From CAVREM01 sp963728825 (GTDB lineage Bacteria; Acidobacteriota; Vicinamibacteria; Vicinamibacterales; CAVVIG01), in NCBI GenBank assembly GCA_963728825.1, contig CAVSLA010000001.1, positions 186,001 to 250,000 on the forward strand: a stretch of DNA of 64,000 nt. The letters run 5' to 3'. The notes beneath the pieces were generated by a model, which had not been told where the DNA came from, did no database searches, and saw only the letters and a program-made list of their open reading frames with translations. The translations under genes were made by a program, and so were the position numbers. Numbering within the stretch: the first letter of the stretch is position 1; each line of letters opens with the position of its first letter. Of this stretch, positions 1 through 7,591 are shown piece after piece.

Positions 1-245
1 CGCTCGAGCTCGTCGGTGCGGATGATCTCGTGGCGCAAGCCGAAACGGGCCGCGATCTGGATCGCCATCTCGCGGTGGCGCCGCGGGTAACTCGGGCTGT
101 CGGCGGTGATGGCGATCGAGCGATCGCCCAACGTGTCGTGCGCGATCCAGGCGAGATAGGCACTGTCGACGCCGCCGCTGTAGGCCACGACGACGGAGCC
201 CAGCGAGGAGAGCCTGTCCCGCAGGGCGCGTTCCTTCTCGATCAT
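1..245 (-). CDS. larE: LarE-like ATP-dependent sulfur transferase, N-terminal part (cut by window edge)
   Basis: Read on the minus strand from ATG at 245, the frame stays open to the window edge, giving about 81 residues. It has the N-type ATP-pyrophosphatase PP-loop (VVVAYSGGVDSAYLAW, about residues 18-33) followed by ITADSPSYPRRH. This combination is typical of LarE, which adenylates and sulfurates the lactate racemase pincer cofactor using a sacrificial cysteine; other family members have unknown substrates. Its ATG overlaps the TGA of the upstream LysW-like gene (ATGA), so the two are probably translationally coupled. The catalytic cysteine region lies outside the window, so the LarE function is a family-level call; a related asparagine-synthase or GMP-synthase-like ATPase is the alternative. 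Confidence 0.75.
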   Translation of the reverse strand, partial: MIEKERALRDRLSSLGSVVVAYSGGVDSAYLAWIAHDTLGDRSIAITADSPSYPRRHREMAIQIAARFGLRHEIIRTDELE

Positions 246-496
246 TCCTCCCAGTCCCCGTCCGCCTCCTCGTCGTCTTCTTCCTCGTCGTCTTCGTCGT
301 CGTCCAGATCGTCGTCTTCGTCCTCGAGATCATCGTCGTCGTCTTCGTCGTCATCAGGCGCGACGTCGAGCTCGATCGGCGAGACACCGGTTACTTCCAG
401 GTTGGATCCGCACTCGGGGCAGCTCAGTTGATCGCCCTTGTCGACGTCGAATTCGTCGACTTCGATCTCCGCGTCGCATTCAGGGCAGATGGCCAT
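242..496 (-). CDS. LysW-like zinc-ribbon amino-group carrier protein with long acidic tail
   Basis: The 84-aa protein has a zinc ribbon with CPEC at residues 4-7 and CPEC at 26-29. These are followed by a LysW-like stretch (SPIELDVAP) and then about 33 residues that are almost all Asp/Glu. It ends in GDWEE. Canonical LysW is about 54 aa and ends in EDWGE, whose terminal Glu is the attachment site for the substrate amino acid in lysine/arginine biosynthesis through a carrier protein. Here the frame is LysW-like but the tail is greatly expanded. The start is supported by GAGGAG three bases upstream of ATG. The gene overlaps the LarE-like gene by 4 bp. Whether it carries an amino acid, sulfur or nothing cannot be told from the sequence. 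Confidence 0.7.
   Translation of the reverse strand: MAICPECDAEIEVDEFDVDKGDQLSCPECGSNLEVTGVSPIELDVAPDDDEDDDDDLEDEDDDLDDDEDDEEEDDEEADGDWEE
268..357. repeat. Low-complexity trinucleotide tract encoding poly-Asp/Glu
   Basis: A run of tcg/tct/ttc-type triplets on the plus strand (GAC/GAT/GAA/GAG on the minus strand) encodes the acidic tail of the LysW-like protein. The opposite strand reads as poly-serine, which is a shadow. Such tracts can vary in length between strains. Confidence 0.7.
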
Positions 497-627
497 AGGC
501 TCCTCGGCGCGTTCGGCGCCGGCGTGCGGTTTGGCAATTGGAGCGATGACGTGCCAGAATCCCGGCCGGCAGGCGCGATCACGATAAGAACCGGATTATA
601 GCGACAAGGTGCGGTAATCTCAAATTG

Positions 628-1347
628 ATGGCCAGCACTTCGCTCTCGTCGAAGACGGTCCTCGTCGCCGACGACACCGCGTTTGTCCGCGAACGGTTCC
701 AGAGCGCGCTCGAAACAGCCGGGCACAAGGCGGTGGCCGTCAAGAGCGCCGCCGAGCTGCTGGCGCGGATCCGCAGCGACGCCGCGACGCTCGATCTGAT
801 TGTCCTCGATCTACGCCTGCCGCAGGCACCGGGCGTCGAACTGGTGCGCGCCATCCGCAAGCTCGATGACGGCCGGCTGCCGATCCTGATCTTCAGCGGC
901 ACCATCGCCAACGCCGACGAGGTGCGTGAGCTGGCGGCGCTCGGCGTCGCCGGCTACGTCAACGAGTACAGCGCCATCCAGCACATTCTGCCGTCGCTGG
1001 CGCCGCATCTGTTCCCCGACAACTTCAACCGCCGCAGCAGTCCGCGGGTCGTGCTCGGTATACCGATTCAGTACCGGTTCGGCAACACGATCGCAGCGGC
1101 GCTCACCCTCAACCTCAGTCACGGCGGCATCGCCATCCGCACCACCAGCCCGCTCGAGGCCGGATCGAAGATCAAAGTCCGATTCCGGATGCCCGGCTCG
1201 AAGCGCGACATCGACGCGGAAGGGCGCGTCGCCTGGAGTGATCGGCGCGTCGGCATGGGCATCCAGTTCGAACGGGTCGATGCCGCGCACCAGAGCATCA
1301 TCGACAACTTCGTCGACGCGCACTTCTTTTCCAACCGGAAAGCCTAG
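628..1347 (+). CDS. Response-regulator receiver domain fused to a PilZ domain
   Basis: The 239-aa cytoplasmic protein has an N-terminal receiver domain (about residues 8-130) and a C-terminal PilZ domain (about 138-235). The receiver shows the acidic pair (VADDTAF), the phospho-acceptor region (LIVLDLRLP) and the Ser/Thr position (IFSGT). The segment that normally carries the conserved lysine reads AGYVNEYSA, so that lysine appears to be replaced. PilZ has both c-di-GMP contacts, RxxxR in RRSSPR and NxSxxG in NLSHGG. It therefore probably links phosphorelay input to c-di-GMP binding. ATG at 628 is preferred over the TTG at 625. It is divergent from the LysW-like gene across a 128-bp spacer. 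Confidence 0.85.
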   Translation: MASTSLSSKTVLVADDTAFVRERFQSALETAGHKAVAVKSAAELLARIRSDAATLDLIVLDLRLPQAPGVELVRAIRKLDDGRLPILIFSGTIANADEVRELAALGVAGYVNEYSAIQHILPSLAPHLFPDNFNRRSSPRVVLGIPIQYRFGNTIAAALTLNLSHGGIAIRTTSPLEAGSKIKVRFRMPGSKRDIDAEGRVAWSDRRVGMGIQFERVDAAHQSIIDNFVDAHFFSNRKA

Positions 1348-1364
1348 CAGCTGCGAGGCGGGTG

Positions 1365-2694
1365 ATGGAGTATTCCTCAGGGGATATCGTCTGGCGTCTG
1401 ATCGCGGTGCTGGCGCTGGTGTTCGCCAACGGGTTTTTCGTGGCCGCGGAATTCTCCATCGTCACCGTGCGCAAGACCCGCATCGATCAGCTGATCGCCG
1501 AAGGCAACTGGCGCGCCCACGCGGTGCGCCGCGCGGTATCCGATCCCGACAGCTACATCGCCGCGACGCAGCTCGGCATCACCATGGCCAGCATCGGGCT
1601 CGGCTGGATCGGTGAACCGGCGCTGGCCTCGGTGGTCGAACCGGCGCTGCGCTTCCTGCCGACGCCGCTGGCCACCACGACCGCACACACCATCGCGGTC
1701 GCCGTGGCGTTCGCCATCATCACGGCGCTGCACATCGTCCTCGGCGAATTGGCGCCGAAGACGGTGGCGCTCGAGCGCCCGGAGAGCACGGCGCTGTGGG
1801 TCGTCAAGCCGACCGAACTCTTCATGAAGGCGTTCTGGCCCTTCATTCGCCTCCTGAACGGCGCCGGCCGCGCGGTCGTCAACCTGATGGGGCTGCGCAG
1901 CCGCGGCGGCCACGCCATGGTGCACTCCGAAGAAGAGTTGAAGATGCTCGTGACGGCCAGTCAAGAGGCGGGTGTCCTGGAAGAGGCCGAAGAACAGATG
2001 CTGCATCGCGTCTTCGCGTTCGCCGATCTGACCGCAGGACAGGTGATGGTGCCGCGGACCGAGCTGGTCGCCGCCGATGCGGATACGCCAGGCGCCGCGG
2101 TCCTCGCGCAGATCATTCGCAGCAACGCCAACCGGATGCTGGTCTTCCGCAACAACCTCGACAACGTCGTGGGAATCCTCTACATCACCGACGTCGTCCG
2201 CGCGCTGGCGGACGGCGCCCGCAACCTCAATCCCGCCAGCCTGGCCCGCGAGGCCCTGACGGTACCGGAAACGCTCGCGGCCGACGATGTCCTGGCGGCG
2301 ATGCGCCGCCGGGGCGTCCAGGAGGCGGTCGTGATCGATGAATACGGCGGCACGGCCGGACTGGTGACCTTCGAGTCTCTGATGGAGCGGATCGTTGGCG
2401 ATTCTGAGCACCGTCGGCGGCCGCATCAGCGTCCGGCCCGACGGCTCGGCAGACATCGACGGCCTGACGCTCGTGACGGACGTCAACGAGCAGTTCGACC
2501 TCGGCATCGACGAAGAGGTGTTCACAACGGTCGGCGGCTACGTGCTGGGGCGACTCGGCCGGCGCGCGCGCGTCGGAGACACGATCGAAGTCGGCGGCCG
2601 GCAGATGCGGGTCGAGGCGGTCGACGCGCTGCGGGTCGCGAAGGTCTGGCTCTCGACGCCGAGGCAAAACGAATCGGAGCAGTCAGGGACGTAG
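1365..2694 (+). CDS. CNNM/CBS-domain membrane protein (CorC/HlyC family), frame broken near 2400
   Basis: The protein has an N-terminal CNNM (DUF21) domain with about four membrane segments (starts MEYSSGDIVWRLIAVLALVF), including GELAPKTVAL, then a CBS pair ending in VIDEYGGTAGLVTFESLMER. A C-terminal CorC/HlyC domain (PDGSADIDGLTLVTDVNEQF, VGGYVLGRLGR) lies in the +1 frame. The switch falls between about 2391 and 2406, at GCGATTCTG, and the span is 3n+1 long, so one extra base explains it. The family is implicated in Mg/Co efflux or ion homeostasis; the substrate here is unknown. GTG at 1362 is an alternative start. If the shift is real, the protein lacks its C-terminal domain and ends in nonsense at 2708. 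Confidence 0.8.
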
Positions 2695-2742
2695 TGCGGG
2701 CCTCTTAGGCACGAGCTCAGGGTGCTGCGGCTTCGCACGAGG

Positions 2743-2773
2743 GTGCTGGGAGCACGAAGAATCCACCCAGCAC
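2743..2773. terminator. Possible bidirectional terminator hairpin between convergent genes
   Basis: GTGCTGGG at 2743-2750 and CCCAGCAC at 2766-2773 form an 8-bp stem with a 15-nt loop between the ends of the CNNM gene and the P-type ATPase gene. There is no T-tract, so its role as a terminator is uncertain. Confidence 0.35.
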
Positions 2774-2792
2774 AAGCAAGGATTCGGCAGGT

Positions 2793-4925
2793 TCAGTCCG
2801 CGCGAAGCAGCCTGAGCGCGTTCGCGATGACGATGATGGATGCGCCGGTATCAGCGAGGACGGCCATCCAGAGCGTCGCGACGCCGCCGATAGCGGCCAG
2901 GACGAACAACGCCTTGAGCGCCAGCGAGATCACCAGATTCGCCCTGATATTGCGCATCGTCGCGCGGCTCAGCCGCAGCGCGTAGGGAATCTTCAGCAGC
3001 TCGTCGGCCATCAGCGCGATATCGGCGCTTTCCAGCGCCGCATCGCTGCCGGCCGCGCCCATCACGATTCCGACGTCGGCGGTCGCCAGTGCCGGGGCGT
3101 CGTTGATGCCGTCGCCGACCATCGCCACGGAACCATAACGGCTGCGCAACTCTTCGACGGCTTTGACCTTGTCCTCGGGCATCAACTCGGCGCGCACCTC
3201 GTCGATCCCGAGATCGGCCGCGACCGCGGCAGCCGTGGCGCTGCTGTCTCCGGTGAGCATGACCACCGACTCGACACCCTGCTGCCTCAGGATGTCGACC
3301 GCATCGCGGCTCGCCTCGCGCGGCCGATCCGAGACGGCAATGATGCCGACCGCCTCACCATTGCGCGCCACCAGCACGGCCGTGCGACCGAGGGCGCTCA
3401 GGTCGTGGAGCCGCTGGTGAACGATGGATGAACACAGACGTCGCTGCTCGAACAGGCGATGATTGCCGAGCAACACGTTGGCGCCGTCGACCCGGCCTTC
3501 GGCGCCCAGTCCGGCAATCGCGGTGATGTCCACCCCGGCATGGGCGCGCACGCCTGTCCCCTCGGCGTACGCGACGATGGCACGCGCAATCGGATGTTCG
3601 GAGCGCTGTTCGATCGATGAGGCAAGGCCAACAATAGCGGCCGGCGGCAACCCATTCAGCGGAATGACGTCGACCACCTCGGGCAGCCCACGAGTGAGCG
3701 TACCGGTCTTGTCGAACGCGACACATCGCACGCTGCCGGCGCGTTCCAGATGCGCCCCACCTTTGATCAGGACGCCTTTCCGTGCCGCGCTCGACAGCGC
3801 CGCGACGATTGAGACCGGCGTCGAGATCACCAACGCGCATGGACACGAGACGACCAGCAGGACGAGCGCGCGATAGATCCATGGCTGCCAGTCCTCGCCG
3901 AACATCAGCGGCGGGGCCACCCCGGTGACGGCCGCGAGAACGATCACGGCAGGCGTATAGATGCGGGCGAACCGCTCGACGAACGTCTGCGCCGGGGCGC
4001 GGCGGGCCTGGGCCTGCTCGACGAGATGAATGATGCGGGCGAGCGTGGTATCGCGGCGCAGCTTGGTGACCCGCACGTCGAGGGCGCCGCGCCCGTTGAT
4101 CGAGCCGGCAAACACCTCGTCGCCGGGCCCTTTATCGACCGGCAGCGATTCGCCGGTAACCGGCGCTTGATTGACGGCGCTGGTGCCGGCGACCACCTCG
4201 CCATCGAGCGGCAGCTTCTCGCCCGGCCGCACCATGATCACCGAGCCGATCGAGACCTGATCGACCGGGGTTTTCACGTGGCCGTCGGGACCTCGCACCA
4301 GTGCCTCGGCGGGGGTCAGATCCATCAGGGCGCGCACAGCGGTGCGCGCCCGTTCGAGCGTGCGGGCTTCGAGCGCCTGAGCGACCGCGAACATGAAGAC
4401 CACTGCAGCGGCTTCCGACCATTCACCCAGGAGGATTGCGCCTGAGGCGGCGACGAGCATCAGGACGTTGATGTCGAGAACCCGCGCCCGGACGGCGTGC
4501 CATGCCTTGCGCGCGGTCAAGGGCACGCCGGCGGCAATGGCCAGGGCGAAAAACGCTCGGGCAAGACCCGCCGGACCCAGCCCCAGTCCATCAGTCATCA
4601 GGCCGGCACCCGCGGCCAGACCTGACACGACGAGGAGCCACCTGCGTCGACGCGCGCCGGATTCGTCGGAGGCGATCGGTTCTTCGTGCTCGAGCCACGC
4701 CCGCATGCCGGCATCGGCGACTGCGTCGGCGATCGTCGAAGCCGACAGCTTGGCCGCGTCATACTTGACGTGAAGCCGCCGGGCCATCACGTCTGCGGAG
4801 AAGGACTCCAGCCCGGCGAGCGACCTGAAGCGTCGCTCGATGAGCGCAACTTCTTCCCGGCAGTCCATCCCCTCGACCTTGAAGGTCGACTCTGCGTGCA
4901 GTTCGCAGACGGCGCACGTGGCCAT
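2793..4925 (-). CDS. zntA: Zn/Cd/Pb-type P1B ATPase (heavy-metal exporter)
   Basis: The 710-aa integral membrane pump exports divalent soft metals by ATP hydrolysis. The N-terminus has an extra CAVCELH metal-site-like motif (residues 4-10) and an HMA domain with GMDCREE at 19-25, the single-Cys plus Glu form common in Zn/Cd pumps. The transport signature CPC (SCPCALVISTP), the phosphorylation motif DKTGTLT and the hinge GDGINDAPAL are all present. Six to eight hydrophobic helices fit P1B topology. It lies 2 bp downstream of the ArsR/SmtB repressor gene and is probably in its operon, induced by metal. Zinc, cadmium and lead cannot be told apart by sequence alone. Confidence 0.93.
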   Translation of the reverse strand: MATCAVCELHAESTFKVEGMDCREEVALIERRFRSLAGLESFSADVMARRLHVKYDAAKLSASTIADAVADAGMRAWLEHEEPIASDESGARRRRWLLVVSGLAAGAGLMTDGLGLGPAGLARAFFALAIAAGVPLTARKAWHAVRARVLDINVLMLVAASGAILLGEWSEAAAVVFMFAVAQALEARTLERARTAVRALMDLTPAEALVRGPDGHVKTPVDQVSIGSVIMVRPGEKLPLDGEVVAGTSAVNQAPVTGESLPVDKGPGDEVFAGSINGRGALDVRVTKLRRDTTLARIIHLVEQAQARRAPAQTFVERFARIYTPAVIVLAAVTGVAPPLMFGEDWQPWIYRALVLLVVSCPCALVISTPVSIVAALSSAARKGVLIKGGAHLERAGSVRCVAFDKTGTLTRGLPEVVDVIPLNGLPPAAIVGLASSIEQRSEHPIARAIVAYAEGTGVRAHAGVDITAIAGLGAEGRVDGANVLLGNHRLFEQRRLCSSIVHQRLHDLSALGRTAVLVARNGEAVGIIAVSDRPREASRDAVDILRQQGVESVVMLTGDSSATAAAVAADLGIDEVRAELMPEDKVKAVEELRSRYGSVAMVGDGINDAPALATADVGIVMGAAGSDAALESADIALMADELLKIPYALRLSRATMRNIRANLVISLALKALFVLAAIGGVATLWMAVLADTGASIIVIANALRLLRAD

Positions 4926-4927
4926 CG

Positions 4928-5257
4928 TCAGCCCCGCGCCTTTCCGCGGCCGCTTTCCTGGACGTGCTCGAGCCCCTGTTCGAAGAGCCGGACGATGTGA
5001 TGGTCGTCGAGGGTGTAGTAGATCATGCGGCCCTCGCGGCGCGGGCGGACCAGTCGGAGGTTGCGGAGCAGGCGCAGCTGATGCGACACAGCTGATTCGC
5101 TGAGGCCGAGGAGAGCCGCAATCTCGCCGACGCAGAGCTCGGACCGCGAGAGCGCGTCGAGGATTCGCACCCTGGTCGTATCGCCGAGCAGGCGGAACGT
5201 CTCGGCGAGCGCGGCGACGGCGGCGGCGTCCAATAGAACATATGAACTGTTGTTCAT
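4928..5257 (-). CDS. ArsR/SmtB-family metal-responsive repressor
   Basis: The 109-aa winged-helix repressor precedes the metal ATPase gene by 2 bp. The recognition helix is in LGLSESAVSHQLRLLR (residues 51-66). The alpha-5 zinc-sensing pattern of SmtB/CzrA (D-x-H-x10-H-x2-E) is complete: D85, H87, H98 and E101. ELCVGE (40-45) keeps one cysteine where CadC-type alpha-3 sensors have CxC, so a zinc sensor of the alpha-5 class is the best guess. The protein should release DNA when zinc is bound. The ATG at 5257 lies inside the right half of its own operator and only about 10 bp from a TATACT box. Either the mRNA is leaderless or translation starts at a later TTG (codon 9). Confidence 0.9.
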   Translation of the reverse strand: MNNSSYVLLDAAAVAALAETFRLLGDTTRVRILDALSRSELCVGEIAALLGLSESAVSHQLRLLRNLRLVRPRREGRMIYYTLDDHHIVRLFEQGLEHVQESGRGKARG

Positions 5258-5263
5258 ATGTTC
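5236..5263. promoter_or_regulatory. Perfect 12-4-12 inverted repeat, probable ArsR/SmtB operator
   Basis: GAACATATGAAC at 5236-5247 is the exact reverse complement of GTTCATATGTTC at 5252-5263, with TGTT between. The AT-rich palindrome with TGAAC/GTTCA half-sites resembles known SmtB/CzrA-family operators. It covers the start codon of the repressor gene and lies next to the TATACT box, so bound repressor would block RNA polymerase. Confidence 0.85.
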
Positions 5264-5266
5264 AAG

Positions 5267-5272
5267 AGTATA
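5267..5272 (-). promoter_or_regulatory. Putative -10 box (TATACT) for the repressor-ATPase operon
   Basis: On the minus strand TATACT lies between the peroxiredoxin stop codon (5279) and the operator. No convincing -35 box was seen at the expected spacing. A start site about 7 nt downstream would fall near 5260, almost on the annotated ATG. Confidence 0.5.
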
Positions 5273-5278
5273 CCTGAA

Positions 5279-5746
5279 TCAGGCCAGGGCGGCCACCGCC
5301 CCCAATGCCCGTTGATAATCCGGCTCGTTGCGGGCGTCGTCGAGCACCTCTCGATGCCGAACGACACCGTCCTTGTCCAACACGAACACGGCCCGTTTCG
5401 CGATACCCTTCAGGCCGATCATGTCCTCGTTGAAAACCCCGTAGTCCTGAATAACCTGCTTGTTGAAATCGCTCAACAGTGGAAAATTGAGCCCCTGCGC
5501 CGCCTGGAAGGCCTTCAGGGTGAAGAAGGTGTCCACGCTGATGCCATAGACTTGCGCTTTCGCACGGTTGAGCGCCGCCAGGCTGTCCCGGAACGTACAG
5601 AGTTCCTTGGTGCAGACCGAGCTGAATGCTGCCGGGAAGAACGCCAGCACGACCGGCCGGCCCTGCTGCGAGCTCAGCGTCACGGCTTCGCGATCCTGAT
5701 TGACGAGCGTGAAGTCCGGGGCTTTCGAACCGACGTCGACAGACAT
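5279..5746 (-). CDS. Peroxiredoxin (AhpC/TSA family, AhpE-like)
   Basis: The 155-aa cytosolic thiol peroxidase has the thioredoxin fold. The peroxidatic cysteine is in FFPAAFSSVCTKELC (about residues 41-55), which fits the AhpE/1-Cys class where PxxxTxxC is relaxed to PxxxSxxC. A second cysteine five residues later could be structural or resolving. It would reduce H2O2 or organic peroxides. GGAGGTG precedes the ATG. It is transcribed toward the metal-repressor operon, only 21 bp upstream of it, so read-through could link oxidative stress and metal export. Confidence 0.88.
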   Translation of the reverse strand: MSVDVGSKAPDFTLVNQDREAVTLSSQQGRPVVLAFFPAAFSSVCTKELCTFRDSLAALNRAKAQVYGISVDTFFTLKAFQAAQGLNFPLLSDFNKQVIQDYGVFNEDMIGLKGIAKRAVFVLDKDGVVRHREVLDDARNEPDYQRALGAVAALA

Positions 5747-5826
5747 GACACCTCCGGGCGTCTTAGGTTACGATTTTTGGCTGGCGCGGCCCAAACCGCA
5801 CCGTTCCTTATACCAGGAGAACTTCC

Positions 5827-6819
5827 TTGATCGAGGTCCAGAACCTCACGAAGCGGTACGGACGTTTTACTGCCGTCGAAGACATCAGCTTCCGGGTCGA
5901 ACGCGGAGAAATTCTCGGCTTCCTGGGCCCGAACGGCGCCGGTAAGACGACCACCATGCGGATCCTGACCGGCTATATGCCGGCGACTGAAGGCCGGGCG
6001 ATCGTCGCCGGCTTCGACGTCTTCGATCAGCCGGTCGAGGCGAAGCGGCGCACGGGCTACCTGCCGGAAACGCCGCCGCTCTACCCCGATATGACCGTTG
6101 CCGAGTACCTCGGCTTCGTCGCCAAGATCAAGGGAGTGCCGTCGGCTGATCGCAAGCAGCGCATCAAGCACGTGATGGAGCGCACCAGGATCACCGACAT
6201 GGCGGGACGCCTCTGCTCGAAGCTGTCCAAGGGGTACCGCCAGCGCGTCGGGCTGGCCCAGGCGCTCATTCACAACCCCGACGTCCTCATCCTCGACGAA
6301 CCGACTGCCGGCCTCGACCCGAAGCAGATTATCGAAACCCGTCAGCTGATCAAAGACCTGGCGGGCGACCACACGGTCGTGCTGAGCACGCACATTCTCC
6401 CGGAGGTCTCGCAGACCTGCGAGCGGGTGGTCATCATCAACCGCGGGAAGGTCGTCGCGATCGATACGCCGGACAACCTGACGGCCCGGCTGCGCGGCTC
6501 GGAGACGATGTACGTGCAGGCTGACACGACGACCGGCGATGCTGGAGCCGCGCTGTCCCGTGTTCCGGGCGTGACCCGGGTCGTCGAGGCCGAGCGCAAG
6601 GACGGCGCCATCGCCTTTGAAGTAGACAGCGATCAGGGACGCGACATCAGACGGGAGCTGGCGCGGGCGGTGGTGTCGAGTGGAGCAGGACTGCTCGAAC
6701 TGCGGCCGATGCGCATGAGCCTCGAACAAATCTTCCTGTCGCTCACCACCGAGGAAACCGGCGAGCCCGACGAAACCGTCGCCGACGCGCCGCAACAGGA
6801 GACACCCGCCTATGACTAA
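5827..6819 (+). CDS. ABC transporter ATP-binding protein (GldA-like)
   Basis: The 330-aa ABC ATPase has Walker A GPNGAGKTTT (about residues 36-45), the signature LSKGYRQRVGLAQAL and Walker B VLILDEPTAGLDP, followed by a C-terminal extension of about 90 residues as in GldA/CcmA-type subunits. It powers the membrane protein encoded next, with an 8-bp gene overlap. The start is TTG at 5827, supported by AGGAGA seven bases upstream. The substrate is unknown. In gliding Bacteroidetes the related GldAFG is needed for motility, but homologues in other phyla are widespread and uncharacterised. Confidence 0.9.
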   Translation: MIEVQNLTKRYGRFTAVEDISFRVERGEILGFLGPNGAGKTTTMRILTGYMPATEGRAIVAGFDVFDQPVEAKRRTGYLPETPPLYPDMTVAEYLGFVAKIKGVPSADRKQRIKHVMERTRITDMAGRLCSKLSKGYRQRVGLAQALIHNPDVLILDEPTAGLDPKQIIETRQLIKDLAGDHTVVLSTHILPEVSQTCERVVIINRGKVVAIDTPDNLTARLRGSETMYVQADTTTGDAGAALSRVPGVTRVVEAERKDGAIAFEVDSDQGRDIRRELARAVVSSGAGLLELRPMRMSLEQIFLSLTTEETGEPDETVADAPQQETPAYD

Positions 6820-7579
6820 CGTGCTCGCTATCGCGCAGAAGGAGCTGCGCGCCTACTTCGCCTCGCCGATCGGCTATGTCGTGATTTGTCTGTGGGCCAT
6901 CCTCTACGGGTTCTTTTTCGCGAGCCTGCTCGGGTTTTTCGTCCGGCAGAGCATGCAGTCGAGTCAGTTCGGCGGCGCTCAGCCGGTCAACATCAACGAG
7001 CAGATGATCCGGCTGCTGTTCCAGAACACGACGATTCTCATCCTCTTCCTGATGCCGCTGATCACGATGCGGACGTATGCCGAGGAAAAGCGCTCGGGCA
7101 CCATCGAACTGCTGCTGACGTCGCCGGTCACCGACCTCGAGATCATCCTCGGCAAGTTCTTCGGCGCGCTCGGGCTGTATGCGGCGATGCTGGCGGTCAC
7201 GCTGATCCACGTGGCGATTCTCTTCATCTACGGCAATCCCGAGTGGAAGCCGATCGCCACGACCTATCTGGGGCTGCTGCTGTTCGGCGCCTGCTTCATC
7301 TCGGTCGGCCTGCTGATTTCGAGCATGACCAAGAATCAGATCATCGCGGGCGCGATCAGCTTCGGCGTGTTCCTGCTGCTCTGGATCATCGACTGGATGG
7401 CGAGCTTTGCCGGACCGACCGCCAACAGCGTGCTGACCTATCTGTCGGTCATCGGTCATCTCGAGGATTTCACCAAGGGGGTCCTCGATACGACGCACCT
7501 GGTCTATTACCTCAGTTTCATCTCATTCGGCCTCTTCCTGACCGCGAAGTCGGTCGACATGGAGCGTTGGCGCGGCTAG
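6812..7579 (+). CDS. ABC-2 type permease (GldF-like)
   Basis: The 255-aa membrane protein has about six hydrophobic segments and the typical start VLAIAQKELRAYFASPIGYV of the NosY/GldF permease group. TYAEEKRSGTIELLLTSPV is the conserved coupling-helix region of ABC-2 permeases. It overlaps the ATPase gene by 8 bp and is followed 12 bp later by the GldG-like gene, so all three probably form one complex in the inner membrane. Confidence 0.9.
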   Translation: MTNVLAIAQKELRAYFASPIGYVVICLWAILYGFFFASLLGFFVRQSMQSSQFGGAQPVNINEQMIRLLFQNTTILILFLMPLITMRTYAEEKRSGTIELLLTSPVTDLEIILGKFFGALGLYAAMLAVTLIHVAILFIYGNPEWKPIATTYLGLLLFGACFISVGLLISSMTKNQIIAGAISFGVFLLLWIIDWMASFAGPTANSVLTYLSVIGHLEDFTKGVLDTTHLVYYLSFISFGLFLTAKSVDMERWRG

Positions 7580-7591
7580 CGCCGGACAGAC

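Noticed and set aside
30..431. Plus-strand reading frame rich in serine over the lysW/larE region
   Set aside because: It is the complement of the Asp/Glu-coding tract; the minus-strand genes have recognisable zinc-ribbon and PP-loop motifs and a good ribosome-binding site.
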